Source: Siphonodentalium dalli
Lineage: Eukaryota > Mollusca > Scaphopoda > Gadilida > Siphonodentaliidae
Reading direction: 5' to 3'
Assembly (NCBI GenBank): GCA_032622095.1
Contig: CP136066.1
Coordinates: forward strand, 190,084,816-190,148,815
DNA: 64,000 nt
Part shown: positions 28,101 through 40,100 of the stretch, in pieces
Layout: each line of letters opens with the position of its first letter
Position numbering within the stretch: the stretch's first letter is position 1
Position numbers and translations under genes: made by a program
The notes under the pieces: generated by a model
Database searches by the model: none
What the model saw: only the letters and a program-made list of their open reading frames with translations
What the model was told of the DNA's origin: nothing

Positions 28101-31100
28101 AACGTCGGACTCGGTTGGTCCTTGAGTGGGTGACCGGCTTGGGATTCCGGGTGCTGCCAACTTTCGGTGCGACTCCCGCACTTCTCTCTCGTTCTGTTAC
28201 ACTGGGGGCTCATCGTCCGGCTCTCAGATGACTGTGTCATGATGCGACCGCTCTGAGGAAGGATTCTGGTGAGATTCGGTAATCTCAACAAAAACGGGAG
28301 GGGTGTTGTGTAGCGGTCGCGGTGTAAATGTAGAAGGCCGATGACTTCTCTGCTCGATAGGTATATATATATATATATCGTGGTTACAGTCGTTAGACGC
28401 TTGGTATGATCACCGAAGTTAAGTCGGTTGGTCCTTGAGTTGATGGCCGGCTTGGTATTCCGGGTGCTGCCAACTTTCGGTGCGACTCCCGCACTTCTCT
28501 CTCGTTCTGTTACACTGGGGGCTCATCGTCCGGCTCTCAGATGACTGTGTCATGATACGACCGCTCTGATGGAGGACTCTGGTGAGATTCGGTTAATCTC
28601 AACAAAAACGGGAGGGGATGTAGTGTAGCGATCGCGTTGTAAATGTAGAAGGCCGGTGAATTCTCTGCTCGATAGGTATATATCTCTTGGTTACAGTCGT
28701 AAGACTCTTTGTATGATCACCAAAGTTAAGCAACGTCGAGCTCGGTTGGTTCTTGGATGGGTCACAGGCTTGGTATTCTGGGTGCTGCCAACTTCCGGTG
28801 CAACTCCCGCACTTCTCTCTCTCATTGTGTTGCACTACTACGTCATCAAATTATGCACATGGTCTAACAGAAGCCGTGATGTTCTAACCATCACACCAGA
28901 TAAGCTATAAATTTCTTTAAATATACGCTGTGTGCTTAATCTGTAGACCGTGCAAGCGAAAATCTCATGTTCAATAATACATGTAGTAATCGTCGTCGTG
29001 TATTTTTGCGAAACTAATTTTTGGCCCGACATAAATATTACGACAAATAGCAAAATACAGTCTAAACTGCTAACCGTGAGTTTTATAAACCTCTCTAGTA
29101 CTCTCCAGACTCCGGAACTCATGGCGAAGATGAAATTAGTACCAATAGCGATGTGATTTTGTTTATCATCGAATCAACGCCCGAAAAGTGAACACATGAA
29201 TATATTGTCCGAGTCTACATTCAAAATGGCGATGGTAAATCGTTGCTGGGTCTTTGATGTTCTGTCCATTTTCCAGTGGAAAAACATAATAAGTTATATC
29301 ATCTTCTTTTCTGCTGAGTTCATGATATATATGTTTTTCGTTTTATTTTGCAGGCGCACATTAGAATTTGGCGAGCAGACAATCTCACAACGGTGCACGT
29401 CTTGGATTCTGATATGTTCTCAAAGATGGTCACGTGCCTGGCGTTCCACAATTCGACGGTATGAGAAGCAACATTGTTATACACACGACATTCACCTTTT
29501 GTAAAAACGACCTTATAAATACGGTTCTGGAAGTTCCGAATGTTCGTTAATTATTCGCCCGATTGAACACTGTTAACAGTGAGTTCCAAGCTCTAGTTCA
29601 TTCTGTGCTTGTTCAACTAAAAATTACTAATGATGGAATATGATTGCAAAAATTGACGAACGAACGTATTTGTATCAGGCCAGAGAATATGGTACCGGCC
29701 ATTTACAGAATGAGGTTCCCAGAGGGTGAATTTAGTGACGCTACCCCGCGGACCTCATTATGCAATATGCATTGCCTCATCTGCTACAGGAGACCTGGAC
29801 GCAGTTTTAAGTTCCCAGAAGGCGAAGATGGTGCATTATGTCATCTGTCAAAGCAGAATGAGGTCAACAGAAGGTGAATTTAGTGATACCATCCCGCTGT
29901 GTGGGGTAGCGTCACTAAATACACCTTCTGGGGGGGACCTCATTCTGCACATGTCCGGCACCATTGTCTCAGGCATGATATGTATAGTAAGCAAAACGCA
30001 TGCGCGGTAGAATGTTTTTGGATAAAAATAAAGTATGCATGGGCATATAACGTCGGGAATTATATAACTTCTCAATGGATGTAAGTTTCGTAAACTGAAC
30101 GAGCTCTCTTCGTTTTATACTTTGACTTGCTCACACGATGCACATAATATATGTAATCAATTTGGAACTTATACCAGGACATGCAGACCATATGCTACCG
30201 TTTGTGTATTTGCCTAAACATTTCTCGACGCTTGATTTCATCTTTTGATAGGACATAATGTCGGCTATTGAACATGTCTCGATGTTTGACTTTCCCGTTT
30301 TTTTGACATAATGCTGGCTATTGAACATTTCTGGATGTTTGACTTTCCCGTTTTATAGGACATAATGCTGGCTATTGAACATTTCTGGATGTTTGACTTT
30401 CCCGTTTTATAGGACACAATGCTGGCTATTGAACATTTCTCGATGTTTGACTTTCCCGTTTTATAGGACATAATGCTGGCTATTGAACATTTCTCGATGT
30501 TTGACTTTCCCGTTTTATAGGACATAATGCTGGCTATTGAACATTTCTCGATGTTTGACTTTCCCGTTTTATAGGACATAATGCTGGCTATTGAACATTT
30601 CTCGATGTTTGACTTTCCCGTTGTATAGGACATAATGCTGGCTATTGAACATTTCTCGATGTTTGACTTTCCCGTTTTATAGGACATAATGCTGGCTATT
30701 GACGGAAGTCAACAGAAGACACTCTCCGCGTGGAACACTTCAACTGGAGAACTACTCACGTCAGTCGTGGTAAGAATATCACCAACACCAATGATAGAGA
30801 AGCAATATTGTTTCACAAACTCCGCTCGATATAGTCGCCACTATTTTGCAAGGTTTAAACAATCTTCTGATCTTTCTTTTTGTGCATGGCACGGTTAAGT
30901 AAAGCTGCGCGAAATAATAAGTATGTATCGATGGAGGTCTACACGACACAATCACACTATTCTAGAGACAGCTACATTCATTGACCACGATAAACCGAGA
31001 GTCTCGCCATTACTGTAATATCAGTGCTCTCTGTGATTCAAGTATGCTAGAATTATTAATAAATAACTGCTTTCCTATCGACACAAAATGTCGTTCAAAC

Positions 31101-34100
31101 AGGGATTGTCGAACTGTAAGAATCAATGTTGCAGAAGCTGATAGCATTTGGCAACTTCTAAAATAATGTGGCAAAAATTATTTTCATTTGGTAACTTATT
31201 TGGTGAAGGTAAATTTCGGTCAAGCCCGGACCCTGTATCCTACTTTCCGACATCCGCCCTTATATACCAATATTCTAAATTCACGTGCCCTTACGTACCA
31301 ACATTCTCAGTGCTCTCTGTGATTCAATATCACGAAACTGATATGTGAAAACATTACCCGATGCTTCAGTTGAACACAGACGTTGCATGCGACATGTATG
31401 TGATATAAACGCCGTTTTTAACGACATGACATTTTATAATGCCCCAGACGAACGCAGAAGTTGCATACTACAGTATTGGTTGGATATCAGATGACTATAG
31501 TACCGTTGGTTAAACTACTTGTCGGTGTTTCAGATGAACATCGACGTCGTGTGTGATATCGACTTCAACAAGAAGATGGATGATACTTTCGTCACAACGG
31601 GGAAGGAACACATCGAGTGGTGGAAATTCTACGCTGCTGAGAAAACAATCCAGAAACTGTACAAGCCTGATTATGAGGTACCACATTTGGCAAACAATAT
31701 TTTCATTTGGCAGGTCACTTTTAATGCAACAATTGTATTGTTACATAACGGTACAGAACATATTGCCATAATGAAATGATACAATTCTCAGTAACCGTAC
31801 ACAACATATTGCCGTAATGAATTGATACAATGTTCCGTAACCTTACAATACACAGTGCCGGCAGCAATTTTCCGGTTCTTTGTTCCGTTTAAAAACGGAA
31901 ATTTTCTAACACTAACAGTGTAGTAAATGTGTATGTTTGGCACATTCATAGACACAAATTTCCATCATTTTCAGACGAATCTGCGAGCTAAATTTATCAT
32001 ATGCGCCATACATAATGACAAGGGAGACCTGATCACTGGTGATTCTAACGGGACTGTGTACGTATGGGGACACGCCGGGAACAGAATCACCAACTTCATC
32101 AAGCATGCGCATGATGTGAGTAAACCTATATACCATTTACCACCTCTATGTGCAGATATGTGTTTGACGTCAGACTTGCGATATGGACATAAAGCAGCAA
32201 GTTCTATCGGGTTAATAAACTTGTTGTTTACTAGAGAATTTTATTAGTTTAAGAGAATGCACTGGCTTTCAGGGTCCATGTAAACATAGAGTTATTGTTA
32301 GGCCAATGTATTCTCTTATATATATGCGAGGCTTATATGTGAGAGATTAGCATATATACGAGAATGCATTTGCACAGGGTTTTCGCAAAATATCAGGAAG
32401 CTCCAGTCATGGAAGGGTTAATGTTATGGTATTATAATAATGGCATATTTATACATGTATTAGACGTTTCTGTGGCTTTTTGTCGCGCCTTGTGTTACAA
32501 ATAACAATGTTTGGGGACATTTTGTTTAGCGCATTTCACTAATTTGGTACCTAAAAGTCTAGCAACAGAATGGGTATATTTAAGTATATTCTATTTATCC
32601 AGGGTCCGGTGTATTCTATGTTGATCCATCGAGGATACCTTATAACCGGAGGCAGAGACGGAACTGTCCACTCGTGGAAATGGGGGAAGAACATGGACGC
32701 AGCTGGATCAATATCGGTAACGTATACGCTCTCTATATATATTACATAATTTAAAGATGCTTTGTTTGTTTTGACACCACAAAGCCCCAATTGGCCCAGA
32801 AAGTTCTGAATAATCTGGTATCGGACAGTTCATCTTTAACAGAAGAAATTGCTATTGAGGAAACACACAACGATAGAGAGGCACAGGGACTTGTATCAAC
32901 AACACAAATCTTAGTATTATATAATGTTATATAATACTAGGATTTTTTCCTGTGGAGAGATGGAATGAGATTGGATGAGAACGCGAGCTAGAGAAGGATA
33001 TATATATAGTTATTATGTCAGCTCTTGCGATTAGCCAATCAGCGGTATATGAACCCATATTAGGTCAGTGATCCCATATGATAACAATATTAGGTGCTTA
33101 TCCACCATCTTGTTTTTCAGAAACTCTGTCGCCTCGGGGATATTTTGGTGTATTTTGGCGGCAAGAAAGGGGATATATATCTGTCGGAAATCATTTTCTG
33201 CGAATTGAAAGACATAATATCATGTACCAAAACCTGCATGCGATATATTTGAGGAATTCTAAAGACTCATAAATTAACTATCAAACTCAACAAGTTCTCC
33301 TACTTCTGGTGATTAGCCATTGACGTTACATAAGTTAATGGCTATAGACGACACATTTAACTTACCAAATTAAAATAAATTACAGCGACGATTAATTAAA
33401 GGGATATGCTGGATTGTGTCCATGCACTGACATAATACATACGTTACGGGACAATTAGTGATCGGATATGGTGTCATGTGAGGCTCAGCGAGATCAGTAT
33501 TAGGCTCGGCCTACGGCCTCGCCTAATATTAATCTCACTTCGCCTCACATGACACCATATCCGACCCGTAACTTATAATATATAGCGAGGGAGAGATTGA
33601 ACCAGGAAAAAACTGAGAAGGAATCAAGACGTATAAGAAAGAAAAGAGAGAATGAATATATGAGAGGATACAGGTTATATTGAGATTGAGATTAATCGCC
33701 ATTTAAAGATACTCAATCCGATCAGACGGTCCTAAATTACTATTTCTTTGGCTTCGGGGGTAAAAAAAATATTTGATTCGAGTCGAGGAACCCACCCATC
33801 AAATCTCAGAATGATCAGATATCGATTTTTGAAGTTTGTTATTTCTCGAGATGTGTAAGATATGTGGCCCAGAAACACGTGGTCAAAAGGATGGTCTCGG
33901 GAAAAATTTCGGATGAAGATGGATAACTCTAAAATCAAGTGGTAATACGGTCAAATTTCGTGCTACTTTACTGATAATACGGTCATATTTTGTTGAATAA
34001 AATGTTGATAAATAACAAGTTTTGGGAAATTTGATACCATAGTTGACAGTGGTTAGCATTATTTTGTTGCAATAAATCGATTATGATAACTGAAGCGTAT

Positions 34101-37100
34101 TTTGAAGAAAATGTTGTATCATGATGGTGTGTGAACCGTCTGATCGGATTGAGTACCTTCAATAGATAATCTTGGATATGCAACTGGACAAAATAGTCGT
34201 CCACAGACACAATGGACGTTCATGGACACTTAGCACATAGTACAATGCGGTTCATGTAGTCTATGTGAGAGCAATGATTTGACATTGTTAACACTTCGAA
34301 CAGATCCCAACAGAAGAAGGTGGAATCAGAGTGCTGCAAATCCAAGAGGATTATCTGCTCATGGGAACGACCGTAAACTCGATTATTATAGCGAGTATGA
34401 CTGATAAAGGAACGGCTCCACTGGAAGGTTCCGTGCTCGTCACACCGGCCATAACCCAGGTAATGTGATTAATTAATTGGCATATATCACCGATTTGAAA
34501 GCGAACTGATCATAACGTATTCAGTCATGTTATATACAATTTGAAAGAGGAAGCTCAAAAACATTGTATTATCAATTGATCCGGTCGAAGAAACTGGGAA
34601 CATGTTGTTTTTGTCGTGGTACCAAGGTGTGTCCTGTATTTAGTTTTGATCCGGACTGTACTGTAAAGTCTATTATATTCAATGGAAGGGGAATAACTCT
34701 ATCTCTTAGTTTGAATTCTGATGTATTCTGGGTTGACAAGTGAAGTCTTGGAATGAATCTCTATCACTTAGTGGACAGTCGTAGACCACAGCTGCTTCGT
34801 ATTCTGGTGGAATATATATATTTTTTTGGTTCCTCTTTCAAATGGTATATAATACAGGGGGGGGGGGGGGGGGTGGAAAAAAAGTTTTTTTTACGGGCAA
34901 GTATGCCGGGGTGGGTGGGTTGGTGATCGATAGGACCAACAAACAATTATTTCCGCAACTCAAAAATATTTTTCCTGCAAGTCTTTTTGACTGTTTTTGC
35001 AATGAGTTTGGCTTAAAACACATCTATATGTCAATATTAACATAAACGACAAATTCTATGATGATCAGACAAACAGTATAGCCTGATTGAATTTTGAAAT
35101 CCAAGATGGCTGCTGGCAGCCATGTTTTTTTTTTGACCGAATGACCCCAAAATGACTTGTTCCTATTTACATGTCAATGTTAACATCCATGACTAATAGT
35201 ATGCACATAAATTCATATACAGCTGTTTACAGTGAATCCCCCCCTCAAATCTCTGTTTTAGTGTTAAAAGGGGGGTGGGTGGCCAAAATGGTCGGAAAAA
35301 ACTGCAGAAAACGGAAAAAAATTTGGACGTGGGGGGTGGGTGGGTCCCAACAAGAGTCGAAAGTCAAAAATCAGCATACGTGCCTGCAAATTTTTTCCGA
35401 CTCCCCCCCCTGTATAATATGGAATAATGTTATATGTGCATTCGAAAATTAAGTGGGCCTTTAACTGACTGGGAGAATCCATTTAGTATATAGAAATGGT
35501 TAAATACAAAATTAACTGTCATGATATATTCGCATGTGAGATGAAATCCACGAAATTACACTTTTTATTTATTCTCTTTTATACGACTTTTAGCATTCTC
35601 GTTGTAAAATACAACTAAAGCTTGATTTGGTAACAACACAAAATTGGTATGGCGGCTAGAGCGTCAGAGAAACTCGATCTGCTCACATATAAATATAAAC
35701 TCTCTTTTGGATGAATGTATTCATGAGTGAACATTGGATCGTTATTTCCTCTTTATTGCATTTTCGCGACAACGGCGAAATTTCGCTGTCCGCTTTCTGA
35801 TAACATAAATTTTACTAAGATACCTCTTGTCTTAACTTGTAAGTTGTAAAACAAATTGGCAACGAGATCGCAGGACAATTAGCGTCATTGGTAATGGTTG
35901 AGCAAATATCACTGAAACAAACATTCGCAAACACAACAGGAAATTCAAAGGATCAGACTTAAATAAAACAGACTAAAACCCAGTGACGCGATTTTCATGT
36001 TCATCGATATGGCGCATTCTGAGTCACAGTCTCTCGACCTATCGTCGATTTCAGGGTCATTTCGACGACCTTCGAGGGATATGCAGCCTTCGTGAATGCA
36101 GATGGCTTGGTGACATCATAACGGCCGGGATTGATGGCAATATTTGTTCCTTTAGCACAGACAGTCACTACTCCGTGTGGAAAGCTGTCCACAGGGTGAG
36201 TAGTCCAAATGTGTGCGCCAATGCTTAGTTGACGAACAAAAAGATATATCTTGTCAAAAAGATATATCATTTATACCATAGTACTAATACACAAATGATT
36301 GCACAAATGGCATTTGTCCGATATTATATAGCTTCAAACATAAAGAAATATCCCTAAAATATTCAAGGTAGTCATTGGCGACTAAATGCCTGAAATTTTA
36401 CTTGCCAAAGTTGTCAATGTGTAAAGGTTGTCAAAATATTCAAGTCTTAAATTGGAGCAACACGAATAGTACAATAATTACAATTTATCGCAGTGGGTTA
36501 GCTAATGCAACATGTATATACTATATGGACCAATAGTCATGTCATGATCACATTTTATATCGACAGAAAATAAGTCACTTGCAGTAATCTTTCCAACAAC
36601 ACAAATCGTTATTTCGTAGGCTTGATTTAAGGTTTTTTGATGAAGCGTTCATACTTTTTATCTTTCCGGACGTTTTTCTATGAAATTGAAATTCCGCTCG
36701 ATATATTTCGATTTCTTAGTTATATTACGTTCTTGTCTTTCGTTCTAGGGATACCGTTTTCTCTGTCTCGATTGCTTTGAACAAGGAGATATTTTGACAA
36801 TCGCACTCGGCACGAGAGATGGGTGGTGAGTTTTATACTTCCATGGCATAGATCTTTCATCACATCTAGTTTCATGTGATATGATCAAGCTGATTAAATA
36901 CTAGCACGTCATTGATAACATGGACGTGGCGAAAAGAGGTTGAGCGTGCTCATCCACTTGAGAAAAAAAAAATGTTGGTAAACATTTCCAACAGATAGAA
37001 ATGTCACATGTGACACAAAGTTAATTCGACATTTATGGTTAAAAAAGGAAATTGTTGTAACAGTTTGATTTTCAAACCAATGGGAAAACAAATCCGAGAA

Positions 37101-40100
37101 CGCATCAGGCTATCAAAGTGATTACCATATACTGAAAGTCGGGATGAGAGCATGATCAGTAATAGTCTGGGAGAGTTATAGGTATAATTATAGTTCATAT
37201 GGACCGTTTTATTTGCATTAGGTTTGATCATTTATATATTTGATTTTCGTGTACCATACTTTCAGTCTCACAGACAGGGAATCTATCCTGAGTTTACATA
37301 TTATGCGCAATATTTGTAAACTGTCTGTGATTTTACATATTCCATACTATGACAACCCTAGAGTTTGTACATGAATAATTGATGACATCTTCTTAAATAT
37401 AACGAATATCGTTCTCTCTTGTCCAGCAAACAACATAACTAAACAGTCGGTGGTTCGTAAAACAGTGTTTTTTTTCTTTTCCACAGTATCAATATTATAC
37501 GGGTTGAGAATGAGTGCACAGTCGATGTTCAGCTTTACCAAAAAGTCAGCGCAGACCGAATCAACGCTATTCGCTTCTGCACAGGTATTAGTATTCTGTT
37601 ACCCATATTTGTATTACTGCACATATATTAGCATTGTGTGACCGCTATTGATATTGCTTTCGGTTATATCAACGGAGAATATCCTGATAGCACGTGCTGG
37701 CAAATTTGCTCGCTAAAAAAAGAAGTACAATTCAACAACGTTGTCAAAAGTCTGAGTATATCCAAGCCTTGAAATAGGGTGTCTGTCATTTGCAGAATGA
37801 GGTCCCCGGAGGGTGAGTTTAGTGATGCTACCCAGCATAGCGGGCTAGCATCACCAAATTCACCCTCTGGGGACCTCATTCTGCTTACACCTCAGCAGAA
37901 TGAGGTCCCCATAGGGTGAATTTGGTGATGCTAGCCCGCTATGCTGGGTAGCATAACTAAATTCACCCTCTGGGGATCTCATTCTGCAAATGACAGACGC
38001 CCTATTTCAAGGCTTGAGTATATCATCTAAAGGCTATATATAATCTCAATGGAATTGTATATTGATTTTCACCATCACAAGAGATTTCAAGTTATAAACT
38101 TTCAATGAATTGTTGATGATGTCTGCGTTTTTTTTAGAGATATTCCCATTTGTTTATTTTAACCCTTTCATGGCGGGAGCTGCGCTGGTGCAGCATTAAA
38201 ATCATGTGGCAGTGCAATCTCTTATATATGTGAGTCTCCCATATATAAGATAATACACTGGCTTACAAGGTCAAGATAAATATTGTTAGGCCAATGCATT
38301 CTCTTACATATACGAGGCTTCATATGGGAGACTCGCATATATAAGAGAATGCATTGGAACAGGTTTTTTGCAAAGTTTAAGGAAGCTCCAGTCACGGAAG
38401 GGTTAAATCTGGGTTCTGTACAGTCCTAGATCATACCATGCATCTCCACTCTAGCTATGTCTGTAGAGATCATACTCCACCAGTACAACCCCTGGGAACT
38501 TTTTTTTTTATGTTTTGACCCGTTCTTATAGGGAACTTTATAACATTGAACAAACAAGGCCTAGAATATGTTTGAATATTTGTTCCTCAGTAATTTACTT
38601 CACAATAGGGTTAGGGGTGCTCCCAGCTGCTAGAGATTTCATTTTGTTGTTACATTAGTGAGCCGATATCGCAATAAACATTGAATAAATTCCCGAGAGA
38701 ATTTCCATGATTGTAAGCGACGCAAAGCAAAATCGCAGCACAAAGTCACTTAAATCGTGCAATTTCGAGTTGGGACCTTCACAAACAATCAAATACTTTA
38801 TTACGGATCATATATTAACTGAGAAATATATTAGCTCCACTGTTTTTTTTTCAATGTTATAAACCTCCCTTTTTTCCAAGTTATGAACGTATGTCGTTTG
38901 TTGAACTTATTATCTAAACATTTCCCTCAATAAATATGGCTCCTTCTGCACCTTTATTTATCTGTCGTCTCCTTTATCACCTTAACATCCCTCCCAATGA
39001 ATAATATACCATTCCGATGTACATTTGTTTTACTGACTGAGAGAATCCATTTATTATAGAAAGGGTTAGTTTGGTGGGGTGTATGCCGGCACATAGTGTT
39101 GTTTCCTGAATTTGTAATCGATTTCTCGTTGCAGATGGCTCCTATGTCGCCTCAGCGAGTCAGTGTGGAGTTATCTTTCTTTGGCACTGGGAAGAAGTAA
39201 CAGAGGACGACACGAAAGAATTTAGATGGGTTCTTCTTAACAAAGTTCAGGTATGTAAATCTGAACAAAACATGATCCAGGTATACAAATCAATACATAC
39301 ATGTACATGGTGAGGTATTTGTTGATGGGTTTAGTTAACATTTTACCTGATGTGCCCTTGTTGCGTGAGCAGGGACAAGGTGAACCTGATGCCATTTGGA
39401 ATTAACAGTTGTAAAATGCCAACCCAATGTTGGGTATTTGTTTGGTTGAGGGAGGTGGGGTGCAGTTGGAAATTGATACCCCTCCCTAAGGGGATCCTCT
39501 AACCAGGTCCATGGCTGCCCATGGTTACCAATGGTTATGTTGACATCGATAAACACCTTGACCCTTTCATGACTGGAGGTGCGCTGGTACAGCATTAAAA
39601 ATCAAATGCAAATGCACTCTCTTATATAATTATGTAACTATCCCTTGAGAATGCACTTGCTTACAAGATCAAGGTAAATGTTGTTAGGCCAATGTATTAT
39701 CTTATATATGCGATTCTCCATCGTGTGGAACTTCACGACTGTATTGTGTTGCCTAAACTGATCACATCGAAATTATTTTATTTTTTTTATTACAGGGGCA
39801 TTATGGAAGTATTGTTAGTTTGGACTGGTCGGAGGAGAATTTCAGTTTAACACCAATACTCAAGTCTTGTTCAGTTATTCTAGAACGATTCGTCTGTAAG
39901 TTTAGCTGTTCTGAGACATAACGATCATGTCGTTTATTTGTGTATTTGATTGCACGATTACTGCTTGAATTACGTTTGGATTTATCCTATAAATCTATAA
40001 ATTCTTCGCTAAATACCAAAAGTATCAACTGAAGCATGAAGCTTTTATGGCGCATGTCCGGGCATTATTGAGCATATCAGATAGCACCGATATGCAACAG

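Larger units (their letters stand above)
27995..28850 (+). repeat. Three tandem ~310-bp units containing 5S rRNA-like sequence
   Basis: Each unit starts near GTGTAGCGGTCGCGGTGTAA, has a variable AT/AG microsatellite, a 5S-like block and a common tail (CGGTGCGACTCCCGCACTTC, then CTCATCGTCCGGCTCTCAGA). Units begin at about 27995, 28311 and 28626; the third is cut short near 28840. They could be tandem copies of a 5S-headed SINE (SINE3 type) or a degenerate 5S repeat cluster. Confidence 0.75.

Noticed and set aside
30265-30687. Minus-strand frame of 140 codons with perfect 18-residue repeats
   Set aside because: It is the translation of the 54-bp minisatellite, whose unit is a multiple of three. 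There is no promoter, splice context or sequence outside the repeat.
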